Shown here: in pieces, positions 44,128 to 56,600 of the stretch | How the letters are laid out: every line of letters starts with the position of its first letter | How positions within the stretch are numbered: position 1 is the first letter of the stretch | Made by a program: the position numbers and the translations under genes | NCBI GenBank assembly: GCA_017558005.1 | Contig: JAFYWN010000030.1 | Span: forward strand, 1 to 64,000 | Direction of reading: 5' to 3' | Length of the DNA: 64,000 nucleotides | From: Kiritimatiellia bacterium | GTDB lineage: Bacteria; Verrucomicrobiota; Kiritimatiellia; RFP12; DVOR01 | Notes under the pieces: generated by a model | Database searches by the model: none | Told to the model about the DNA's origin: nothing | Seen by the model: only the letters and a program-made list of their open reading frames with translations

Positions 44128-44471
44128 AGCCCGCACCCCAGCCGCCATCCCATCACACCACACTCCGCCATCAGCCTTCATCACTCCGCGTCACCCTCAC
44201 AGGTCTCACCGAAAGGTGAGGAAAAGCACGTCTCTCTCCAGAGTGTCACCAAACGACGAGGAGAAGGATCTTCTCCATAGAAGGACCCCAGAGGAGTCTG
44301 CGGCGCAGCCGCTTATCTATCCGTAATCTATCTGAGCGGCAGGCCGTTGCCTGCCTTATCTATCCAGAAGCGAGAGTGGCCATCGGAGATAGATGAGACG
44401 GGCAACAGCCCGTCTATCAGATAGATTACGGATAGATTAAAGATAGATTATTTAGCCAGCCCGCACCCCAG
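44128..44471. repeat. 295-bp repeat, copy 2, with left block
   Basis: 44177-44471 matches 37118-37412 almost base for base. 44128-44176 matches the block that lies to the right of copy 1 (37401-37449). Copy 2 therefore has block order A-B-C where copy 1 has B-C-A-B. Confidence 0.9.
44315..44437. ncRNA. Structured element, copy 2 (perfect 20-bp inverted ends)
   Basis: The left end atctatccgtaatctatctg (44315-44334) is the exact reverse complement of the right end (44418-44437). Between them three hairpins are predicted: ggcaggc-cgtt-gcctgcc near 44338, atctatc...gatagat in the middle, and gacgggc-aaca-gcccgtc near 44397. The fold would be cloverleaf-like on either strand. It may be a structured RNA, a MITE with terminal inverted repeats, or a DNA cruciform used by a protein. 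The type given here is provisional. Confidence 0.45.
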
Positions 44472-44631
44472 TCACCAGACTTACCTCATCACCCCACCTT
44501 CCATCTCTACCTCTTCACCACCCACTCTCCAGAGAGGCACCAAACGACGGGGGACACCCCCGCCCCCTCGCACCGCCCCGCACGAAGCTTCTCTCCCCTC
44601 TCCCTCTGCCCCATTCTCTTTAGATAAAACA

Positions 44632-44659
44632 AAGCGGCACACCGTGTGGTGTGCCGCTT
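44632..44659 (-). terminator. Terminator of the 4123-aa gene
   Basis: AAGCGGCACACC-acac-GGTGTGCCGCTT, followed on the minus strand by TGTTTTATC, 20 nt beyond the giant stop. Confidence 0.8.
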
Positions 44660-44679
44660 GTGTTAATTGAGGACTTGAA

Positions 44680-47600
44680 TTAGTCGAGAGACTCAGTCAT
44701 CGGGGAGGCCGAGAGGATGACCTTGAAGAAGGTGGCCTGCTCAGTGCCATTGATGATGGCTGCGGAGGTCGGGATCTCAACCGCAGGGGTCTGTTCACCA
44801 GCAACCTTCACCTCTGCGAGCTTGGTCCAAGTACCACCGAGGGTGGCGGCACCATAGACGGAGTAAGTTGCAGAAGTGTTCTTGCCTTCAGCGAAGAGCG
44901 CAGAGAGGTCATAGATGTCGCCATCGAGGCCAACTGCACCAGTGACCGTCCAATTCAAGGTGATCACATCGCCATTGAAGGAGATCTTATTGACGGTGAG
45001 GCCGTAGGACTTCACACCCTGTTCGATGAGGTTGAGCGCCACTTCATTACCGAGGAGGTCAAGGAGTTCCTTCGCGGCAGCGGCGTCTTCCACGCCTTCA
45101 ACCTTAACAGCGCCATTTTCATCAGGTTCGCCAACAACGGTCAAACCGTAGAGCTGAGCACCGAATGCGGTGAGTGCGAGGTTACCATCGATATCCGTGG
45201 TCCAAATTGCGGCGCTCTGCTGGAAGTCAGCGAGCGAACCGCCGAAGGTGTTGCACCAACCGCTATTGGTAGAACCGTCAGGCAGGAAGCTATCAGACTT
45301 CTTACCACCCTGGAGCCATTCCCAAGCATCAGCGAGCTTGTCATTATCCGTATCCACATCCTGGATGTAGAATTCGGCATTCCAAGCGGCACCACTCGAG
45401 AGCGGCGTAACGGCGAGCGGGTCAAAGTAGAAGCCACCAACGGCATCCAAGCCCTGCGTAGCATAGCCCCAAGGTTCCCAAGCATCACGCTTACGGTTAC
45501 CATTCAAGTCGAAGTACGCCAAGAGGTAAACCGGGCGATTCGTGGCCAAGCCGCGGAGTTCCACATCGAAGCGCGTGGAGAAGAATTCATCCTTCTCTTC
45601 GCCTGCAACCGTCGTCTTCGTGATCTTATCCTTCACCATCTTCACGCAACGGTTCAACTTCGGGAAGTCTGCCAATTTAGGATCAGTCGTGTCATCATAG
45701 ACCAAGACATCCGTCGTCGATGCGACCGGGTTACCATTGAAGGAGCCCGAGTAGTGTGCTTCCACAACGAGGCTTCTGTAACCGAATTCCGCAGGCGTAC
45801 GGAGCACACCATTGTAACGGATGCGCGTACGGACATAGTAGGAATCCTGGACATTGAAGGACGTATCACGTGTGGTACCTTCAAGTTCGGCAAGGTTTTC
45901 ATCGCCGGAAGCATTCAACTGCACCTTGAACTTTCCGCTCATCTTCTTCGGCTTGCCGCAGTAAGGCTTGAGCGTAAGTTCGTAGCTGTACGTGCCGTCA
46001 CCAAACAGAGCGGTGCCTTCGGAATTGATTTCACCAATACCGCGCGGCAACTTGTAACGATAGACAAACTGTTCCTGTGCGCCCGTACCAATGGCCGTTG
46101 CCGAAGGCGTGACACCGCGGATGCCCGTCTTGTTGAAGACCGTCTTGGACTCTGCGTCACCAGCGCCATTCGCAGTCTTACGAATGACCAAGTCGAACTG
46201 AGGCACCTGGATATTGCTCTTCCATTCGAAGGTCAGTTCCGTATTGTGCACGAAGGCACCACCCACAGGGCTGACCATTGCCGTGCTTGCTTCATCAAGC
46301 GTGCCGAAGGCATTGGTAACCACAGCGATGTTGTAGGGGGCACGTTCCGGCCAGCTCGAACTTTCCGCCATCGTTTCAGGCAAGAGATAGACCTTATAGG
46401 AGGCCGCAACGAGGTCGCCACCCAGATCTGCGAGGCCACCTGCGGTATCTGCATTGTTGAAGATGTCATCTTCAGTGAGATACGGCTTCTTCACATTGAA
46501 CGGCTTCTTGAAGACCACTGCGCCAGGATTTTCCGTCGAAACCGTAGCACCAATGCGTTCATACGCAGCGAGGAGCAGATAGTAGTTCTGCTTGGTCGCG
46601 AAGAGCGACGGCTGCAACGGATTATTCGTAGACGGATTGAGAATGGAGGAGTTGTCACCCGCCACGACATCATTGTTTTCATTTTCAGTCAACAACACGC
46701 CGAGGATTGCGTCCACGTCCAAGCGAACTGCGCCAGCAGGAGCCTGTTCAGAGAGAGCAACGTGGAGGACATCATTGACCTGATCAAAGCCAACGTCCAC
46801 ATCGTGCTGATCGGGCACACCTGCAGGTTCGCCGTCATTCCACTTGCCATTACCATCAAGGTCAGCAAAGACGAAGAAGTTGTTCGGGCCTTCCTTGATA
46901 TGACCTTCGTCAGGGTTCACGAGCGTGAAGGTATTGGTCTGACCGGGCACCACGCCATAGCTATAGGTGGCGACACCAACGAACTCGGTGCGATCATAGA
47001 CCGTGATATTTCCTTCATCGTCTTCAAGCGAACCCTTATCCGGCCAATCTTCCGTGCTAGTGAAATCAAGCGTGAATTCACCCGTACGATAGTTCACCCA
47101 ACCAGCCTTACGACGTGCAAAGCCATCGCCAACCAGTTCGCCATTGCCATCGACCCATGTCACTTCTTCCATGGCATAAAGTTCTGCCACGTCATTCACA
47201 GAAGACGTATCGCTCAGGATATTGAAGTAACCGTAGTCTTTTTCGTCCGTCTGGTCTTCTTCATACGGCGTATCCACCGCCATACGCGTGAACTTAATCT
47301 TGAGCGAGCCAGGCTTGATGTTACCAATGTGGAAGTAACCCGACATCACACCACGCTTCCAGGCGCCAATTTCATACTCAATCGTGTCGCTTTCTTGACC
47401 GCCGGTCAAAGCGAGCGGCAAGTTGAAGGTCGCATCAGGGGCAGAGTTGTTGTTCTTCGCCGTGTAGGTGTGAACCACAATCTTCGCCTCTGCGGTTGCA
47501 TTGGTGTACACATTCTGGTTGCCGAAGTAGTCCACGGTCATGCGCAATGCAGGCGTGGGCATTTCAAGCTGAATCTTACCCGTCTGCGAAATGGTCGTGG

Positions 47601-50600
47601 CCGCATTCGGATTGGTCGAGTGATAACCAGAGCGGAAGTTTGCACGCGCTTCTGCCCAGTTGCTCCAACCATCATTATCCGGGTCAGCAGCAGCATCATT
47701 CGAGTCAACAGAAAGTTTTTCCGAACGATTCTTTGCTTCCCAATGATCTTCCATGAAGTCATTGTCCGTGTAGAGCAGACCAAAGGTGGGTGCACCACGA
47801 CGGAACCACATCGGAATCTGATAGTCCGGTACGCCGTTACCCACGGTGGAGTACTTCAACGGATTAGCGCTTGCGAGATGTTCTGCGTAGTTGGTGAGGA
47901 AGTCACCATCCTGATCGCCGTGCGGGCCATTAATGCCTTCCGGATCTTCAGGATCGAGACCATAGTAATTTTCCCACCAGTTCGGCATACGATCGCCGTC
48001 GGTATCCTTTGTTTGACCAGCAGCGATATTCTGCTCGAGCCAATAACCGCCCTGAGAATACTGCTTGTCATTCAACTTCGAGCCAGCGTCCTTACCATCC
48101 TCATGGCGGAACCAATCTGCACCAGCCGGACCATCGTTGGTCTTATTACCAGCGGACGGGTCGGTCGAGGGAGAATTGTCCCACGTTTCACGTTCATACT
48201 TCGCGAAGACGTCACCGTAGATCAAGAGATCTGCAGGCATCTGAGCCTGGAAGGCGGGACGGACAATGTAGTTCGGCAAGTCAAAGAAGATTGTGCCGTG
48301 GTACATGTAACCATAAGGATTACCCGTGGTCTTCACATTGTAAATCGGCGTAGCCGACAGCAAACCATCCTTATTCGGACGATAAGGCGACCAGTAGAAG
48401 GAGTTCGCCACCTTCAAATTCTCTGCAGAACCAGAAGGCATCAACAATTCAGGCTTACCATTCTCCAATTCCACCGGCTCGTACGGATGGAGTGCAGCGC
48501 GCTGCACGTCTGCGAGCGGCAAGTGTGCAACGGTATTGTGCGCCAACGGCACGAATTCAGTGATAGGATTCGTCACAGTGGCAGAATCCGCTGGGCGATT
48601 TTCAGCATACTGCGTCGAACGGAGACCCACAGGCGTCTTCACGGTGTAGTAAGAGGTGAAGAGTTCTTCCACCGTAGGAAGCGTAGCAGGCGTAATGTAG
48701 GCGTGTACGTCTGTAGCCGCCAAGGTCTCCTGGAAGCCCTTACGACGATACATGAAGGATCCGGGAATTGTCGCATCACCCGTGAGCTGATCGCCAGGGT
48801 AACGTTCCCAAGACTGCGACTCTCCATCAGTAGAGCCATCCTTACGCTTACCAGCGAGGAGGTCATTGAAGGTGTAGATTGCCAACGGCTCTGCAGGCGT
48901 GTTCGGCTCAAAGTAACCCACGCCAGCCTCACGAGCATTGAATGCACTCATGCGGAGGGTGAGCAGTTCCGTCTGCGTCAACGTGCGACCGCGCGCTTCA
49001 GCCACCTGAGCCATCGTGCGGACACCATTCCAGATACGCACTTCATCAATGAAGCCCTTAAAGCTCTTCGTGAAGTACTGATCAAATGTTGCAGCAGGAT
49101 TATCAAGGCCAGCGAACCAGGCCGGCGTCACCGTAGCACCAATGACAATCGGAGCCTTACGATAGGTGAAGCGGCGAAGGTCGTCATTCGTGCTCTTCAC
49201 AGAGATCACGCCGTTAGCAGGAATGAGGCTGCTCGTTTCAGCAGCAGACTCCACACCATTGAGCAAGAGTGCCAAGCGTGCGCCGTCATACGACACTGCG
49301 ATGTGATTCCATTCACCTGCAGCAATCGTTTCACCCGAAACCACTTCAGGCGATGCTTTAGGGGTGGCATTCTGACCATCAACCGTCGTACCAGAGCCCG
49401 TGAAGTAGGCGAAGGGCTTAAACACCGTGCCATCCTTGCGGAGACCCAACACGAAGTTGTGACGGAGCGAACCAGGTGCATCAAAGCCTTCATTGAAACG
49501 CCAGGGACGGTCAATAAGGATGACCTCATCGGAAGCCTGATCAGCATCGGGCTTGACCCAGCATTCAATGGTGAAGGTCGTAAGCATCTGCGGACCGAAC
49601 TGCGTATCTTCCATCGTCTGGAGCACACCCTTACCACCGAAGTAAGCAGCCTGTTCACGATCAGGCGTACGCAAGGTCTGAGGATCGCCACGGAAGATAC
49701 CATTGGAGGTGAGTTCCACCAAGTCGCTGATGCCATCACCGTCGGTATCATAACCTTCGTTAATTTCATACGGGAAGACAGAGTCCGTTGCGAACGGCAT
49801 ATTGTCACCCGTCACGCCGAAGTAGCGCACGGAGAGCTTCGAAGCGGAGGTCGGGAGCGGACCCATCATGCCAGTTTCTTCACCCGGCACTGCGAACAAC
49901 GGATTCATGCTCGTGTAGAAACGCGAGACGAAGGAGTTCACGTTGGCAGGGTCCGTCATCCAGAGCGGCGACGGGTCGGTGCCATAGTGCGCAGGAGCGG
50001 TCGTTACAGGATTGACGGCTTCTTCGCTATTCAAGAGGCCATCACCATCAGGGTCAGCAAAGGGCACACCCGCCAACCACGGATAGGTGTAGTAGTCAAA
50101 GCCAGTGACTGACTTGTTGTCTGCGAAGTCAATGTTGCCAAAGGCATTGCTCGTCGGCGTCACCATGGTATAACCAATGGAAGAATCGGCGGCGGGGCAA
50201 ATCGCCAAGGCCAAACGATTGACGTTGTCATAGTCCTGACCAACATTTTCCCATGCATCAAAGAGGAAGTCACCGAGGACGGGGTTGAGACCATGGAAGA
50301 CTTCAAAGTAGTCATCCATGCCATCAATATCGGTATCTGCGTCCAAAGGCGAGGTGGTCAACATGCTCTTGGCAGGTTCGTCCCAGCCCGGGAAGGCGTC
50401 TGCACCCAAAGGCGCAAGCGTACTATTCATCGGCGTACCGAGCAAGATACCCTTGTCTTCTGCCAATTCGTCCTGACGATCCGCGAAGGGCTTCATCAAG
50501 GCATGCCAGCCGGTCGGCACATAGAAGAGATCGCTCTGGTGAGGCAACAAGCCACCATTGAAGCCACGCATTGCAGCACGGTAACGTGCGCGAATCAACG

Positions 50601-53600
50601 GATTCGAAGAGGTTGAAACCGCTTGTTCGTATGCATCCATGCCTGCATCAGCAACCTCATCAAAGAGGCCCTGGTCACCCTGGGTCTTCTTCAAGACCTT
50701 CGCGACTTGCGACTTACGAGCTTCCCAAATCGTCTTGGTGTCACCCGTCACGAGATCCTTCATGACAGGCTGCATCAAGGCCTGATTCTGGACGCAGAAT
50801 TCAAGCGTCTTATCGATGATGGTCATCAATGCGCGCAACTGCTGCACACTCTTGGTGCGATAGTTGTACTTTTCATCATCCTTCTTCAAGATGGTCTCAT
50901 AGCATGAGTATGCCACATCGCCCGACGAGTAACTCGCGCCTTCATTCAGTGTAAGCGTAGTCAAATAACGCGTCCATGCCATATCGAACTGCGTAAAGAG
51001 TTCGGGCAGACCTTCAAGATAGCTACGCACCGTCACGTATGCCAAATTATCCGGATCGCAATTGGTCAAGCCATAATCTGCCAATTCATCTTCCGTCGGA
51101 TAAGCAATCGTGCTATTCCAAAGGTAGTTGTAAGCCTCAGTAATTGCATCTGCGAATTGCGTACGCACGTTCGAGCGCATCGGCGGATTAGGACCGGGCA
51201 AGTCAGAGGCGAGATCGCTATTTGCAATGCCCTGTGCCAACAAGCGGACCTGTGCAGGAGCGCCACGTGTATAACGCAACGTGGTTGCATCTGCGAGATC
51301 ATTCGCCGTTTCGGTGGCGACATAGGCAAATTCAGGAGAACGGCCCGTGGTGGGATTGACCAAGTCCATGGTGGCCATATAGACATCAGGGAGCTTCGTC
51401 CATTCCGTATCCAAATCACTGATTTCAGCTTCGCGTGCTTCACCTGTGAAGCCCTTGTACATACGCGCCATATCAGGACCGAGGTCATAACGGAGATGAC
51501 GCAACGATGCCGTCAAGTATTCCTGATAGTTGGTCAAGCCATCACCATCAGCATCCAAGTCAGCATCCGTCATGCGTTTCTGCGCGTCATCCACGCCAGC
51601 ACGTGTCGGATCGGGAGCCTGAGAGTAAACGATTGTGCAACCATTCACCGAGTACGTGAGGTTGTCAACATCTTCCTCACCCTCTTCAGCGGGCGGAACA
51701 ACCACAGCGACATCGCCTTCTGCAGGAGCACCAGCAGAGAGCGGTTCGAGGCCATAACGGAATTCCCACGCATCGGACATACCATCGCCATCCGTATCGG
51801 GGTTATTCGGGTTACAACCACCACCAGCAATGTGTCTCGAGGAGGGCAGACCATAGATAAACTTGCTGCCTTCATCGGCATCCCAAAGGCCGTCGAAGTC
51901 CGTGTCAGGATTCCAGGGGTCGGTCGGAGCGGTCTTGTTCACCCAACCGCTTGCAGCACCAGAGGCATATTCCTGAGCCGTGGTCAAGCCGTCACCATCA
52001 CCGTCACGGTCGCCATCATTAGGAATATTTGCCGAACGTTCTGCGCGAACCCCCACATAGCGTGCCCAACCATCCGGCACACCATCATCATTCGTATCAG
52101 CCTTCGTCGGGTCGGTGGGAACAACCGTCCAATCACCATTACCCATCTTCACCGAGGTGTTGAATTCTTCACGAGAGACGAAGGCCTTCGTGTGAAGACC
52201 ACCCACAGCTGTGGTAGGATCAAAGCCAAAGGCACGATAGACTGCATTGTCGCGGAGGATGCAGAACTTCACTCGTTCCAAGAAGACTTTGCGACCATTC
52301 GGCGCATCCGCAATCTGGGCAGGATCAACCTCATCCGCCTTAAGCGTCTCCCCAAAGTCCATCTCCGTGTAATAAGGCTTTTCCGCAAGCGGTGCTGCGG
52401 GATCAACGATGTAATATTCACCAGACTTTTCATTAAAGTATGCAACATCCGTAATCGCCGGAGCTGTCCGGTCTGGAGTGTACACCTTCTCAACAATCTC
52501 TTGATATTCCGGATAGAGGAAGACACCCGTGTGAGCGAAGGTATCGCCGTCGGGGTTCTTTTCTGCGTCGTTCGGTTCTGCAGGGTCTGCGGTGTTGAAC
52601 GGATCAAGGCCGTAGGTCACTTCCCAACCGTCCGGCATCCAGTCATCATCCGTATCGCATTCGATCGGATTCGTACCCACAGCCAATTCTTCAACCGTAG
52701 ACAAACCGTCATTATCAATATCTGCGGCACCATTGCCACCCGCACAGGGGTTAAAGAGGGCGAGGACATCTTCCACTGGGATGGGCTCCCAATAGTTGCC
52801 CTTACCATGTGTTGCGTTGCCAGGGTAAGACTTCACTTCATAAGTTTCACCCACGCGCGTTGCGTCACTATAGAAGCCAGCCTTCGTGTCATCAGGGTCA
52901 TAATTGTTTTTGTATCTACGACCCATCGTGAACTGTTCGGTGCCGTACTTGTCATAAGAGTTGATCTCTGTACGCTTACGCATGTCGATTGCAGGCCAAA
53001 GTGCCGTATTGAGCTGAATGCCTGCGTCATTTTTGAAGACCGAACCATAAGCGATACGAGAAGCATAGTACCAGAAGTAGTACTCTGCTGCGTTGACAAT
53101 GCCGTCACCATCGGTGTCCGCCGTAGCACCAGAGAAGCGGCTCAACCAAGAGGTCAAACGCGGATCAATGTAGCCGCCATTCTTCTCCATCTTGAACGGT
53201 TCGTCGATCAGCACACCAGCGATTGCACGCGTATCCACGAAGTGATAGGCGGTGTAACCATAAGCATTGTAGGTAGTACCTGCGTACTGATCCACGGGCA
53301 GGGCTTCCTTCGGATCAACCACTACGCCCTGGTCATCAGTCTTATACATCGCGGCGTTAGCTTCTGCCACCGTTGCGAAGGGGAAGGGTGCGCCAGCTTC
53401 AGTAGAACCCGCTTCCCAAGCAGTGCCATTCTTAACACCCCAATTATCATAGGTGTAACGGAAGGCTTCATAATTCTCGGAGTTCGCATCAACGCAAACC
53501 ATCATGTTGTTGGCGTTGTACTTGCCCGCCTTCGCCTTGATGGGATGACCATCGGCATCAATCACATATGCCCAGCCATCCGTCACGTCGTTCGCGTTAT

Positions 53601-56600
53601 AAGGAATCTTATTGGCCGCAGTAAGCGCCACCTTCACTCCTGCCACAGGAGAGGTCATTTGGGAGGTCAAGCGAACCTTATTCCAAACCACCGAGAAGTT
53701 GCCATTCACCACTTCACCCGCGCGAACAGCATAGGAGCCATCTTCAAGCTTTTCTTCCGGGTGGACCAAAACAACCCACGCAGGGATGGAGAGCCAATTG
53801 CCCGCGCCGTCAGCAGCATTCAATGCTTCATCGCGACCGCGGATACGCATCTTGTATCCGAAGGGTGCGCCTTCCAATGCGCAAGTCGTTGCGAGGCGAC
53901 CCGCAGAGGCACCAAACTTATAAGCAAGGTCCCCTGCCCCAAAACCTGCAACGGGAAGACGTTCAGCATCGCCGGGGAAGGCTTCTGCAATTGAACCACC
54001 TTCAACCAAGGTTGCACGCGAAGTTTCACCCATATTCTTTAAGACCCAACCATCCGGCACGCCATCCTGGTTGTAGTCACCCAGTTCGTACATGTAGGGA
54101 TTCTGCGTATCTTTGAGCTTTGCTTCAATTGAGTCGCCAGGGAGATATTCTGCCACGAAGATCGCGGAGAGCATGATATCCTGCCACTTCGTAGGATCCG
54201 TGGCTTCGCCTTCCTTGACATACGCACGATTGAAGGTCAACGTTTCTTCATAACGCTGATACTGTGCCTTTTCGCCAGACGGCAGGATTGTAGCGAAGTC
54301 TTCATCGGCATCCCACATGTAGAAGAAGGAGTCATGCGTTGCAGAAGGACCATTGAAACGACCCAATGCAGTAGCAGTTGCCGTATTCTGACGAGCACCT
54401 GCAGAGAAGGGCTTTGCAATCACCTTCAGAAGCGTTTCGCCACTTCGAGAGCGCGAATTACGCGTGCTATCCGTGTCAAACGTCCAGTTCGTCAAAACGT
54501 CTGCACCCGTATCCCAAAGCACATAACCAGCGCCAGGGGCCGTGAGGTTATGAATCGTCTTGAAGATAAAGTGCTGAGAAGCATCAAGAGTGATGGTGCC
54601 ATTACGCGTTGCCATCCCCATGGAGGAGTCAATCACCGTAAACATCCAGTCCTGCGAGGCACCGGATTCATAGGCATGCTTGAATGTATAAGACTGTGTA
54701 TCAATCGTACGGCTCACGATGGGCAAGGTTTTTTGACCATCAGCCCCCGCGTAACCATACAAGTCAACAAGGGTCGCATACTCTGCTTCCCAAGCGGCAT
54801 CACCGCGGAGCTTCTTCATCGCACCTTCGTCCACCAACAAGGCGGCTTCCTGGATGCCATCACCGTATTCCATAATCATCACGAGGTAATCGCTGGCGGT
54901 GTCGGCCACGGTGAAGGTGAAGGAGGCCTGCGCACCGGTAGCAACCTTCGTCGGTGCAGAGACATTGCGGATTGAAGGATCGCGGTTTTCAACAAACGGA
55001 GTAATCAAATTGCACTCGTCACCATCACCAATAATGGTGTTATTCGCAGCGCAACGCTTTGCCGTAAAGTAGAGACCGCCCAAGGGAACTGTCACACGCT
55101 GGGCAGGATTCTGGGGATCAAGAACGTTCACATTCGTCTTGAAGAGATCTTTGTATGCTGCGTAATCGTTCTTGCATCCCACATAGAACTTAACGCTCGT
55201 TGCTCCTGCGGGCACCAAGACGCGCACTTCCGGAACCGTGCCCTGCGGCGCGCTACCACCCGTTGCCTGAAGCGTGACATAGGATGCGATTAAATCGTAA
55301 GCATTCACATCCTTTGTCGTGTTGACAGCAGGATCGGGCTTGTAGGTCAAACCGGCCACGGTAGCGTTCGAATCCACTCGATACTTACCAGTGGCATCCG
55401 TCGGATAGATCAAGAAGTAGCGAGGATCATCAGAGGCTTTCACAGAAAGCGTGTATTCAAGCACGTTGAAGGAGCCCGGCGTCTGACCTGCCGTTGCATC
55501 CTTAGGCTGATAGTATTCAATACCAGTGCCATCCGTTGTGGCGCTTGCGAGGAGCGTAATCGATTCACGCTTCGGCAATGCCTTTACCATTAAATAATAG
55601 GGCTTATCAACCGTTCCTGCGCCATTTGCATCTTCCAAGCCAGGGACGCGAATGCGGAAATAGGTTGCACCAGAAGCATCCACCTCGCCTACCGACAAAT
55701 TGACCTTATAGTCACCGTCATATGCATCAATCGGCACGTAGTAACGTTCAAGCTTCGCACTTGCGTTATTCGCAGCAGAAACCATTTCAATGGAGGCGTA
55801 AAGCGTTCCCTTGTCAGCAAGATCCTCTTCGCCCTTCTTTGCAATCGTAACGAGCGTAGATTCGCCAGCGCCAAGCTCAATGATGCCATCCACGGGCACG
55901 CCATCGAGATTCGTATACTTCATTTCTGCGCCAGGAAGCGTCAGCGTATCACCGGGCTCCAAGTTCACACTACGAACCGTATAGCCCTTAGCCACATCTG
56001 GAATCGGCGTTGCAATGACATTGTAATCAGTATAAGCATAGACGCTCTTCACGTCTGGATCATCACTATAGATACCATAGCAGAGACGAACCTTCGTACC
56101 AGGCAAGCCCTTCGGAACGTTAACAAAGAACTTCTGTTCGGTGAATGCCACCTGATCCATACCAGAAAGTTCAGCGGCATAGTTTGCGGGGAATGCCGTT
56201 TCTTCGGTAGGAGTGCCAGCTTCAATAATCTTAGCTTGTTCGCCAGCACGCGAATTCAACGAGGTTACACCCACGTTGTAGTATTTGCCATTTGTATCTT
56301 CTGCCCAGAGGTAGCATGCGTATTCAGAAGGCACCACGGTGTGCACGCCACTCTCAGGCTTAATGGTTTTCACTGTTACAGGCACAAGACCTTCGTAAAG
56401 CTTGCCACGGTTCGGATTGTCACTGCCATCGCCCAACGTAATCGTGTAACCACTCACCGGCACAGCCGCATCAGTGTCAGGATCATCCACGTTACCTTGT
56501 AACACGCTCTTGACCAACTTCACTTTCCCTGCGCCATCCACGGGGTCAATCGCAGAGATCGTGATTCCGCCAAGGTCACCGCCCAGCGCCAAACCGCCAT

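Noticed and set aside
45754-50112. 1452-codon open frame antisense to the 4123-aa gene (and others of 945 and 738 codons antisense to the giants)
   Set aside because: They lack export or domain features, have no ribosome-binding sites, and mirror the codon bias of the sense genes, which have clear signal peptides and domains.
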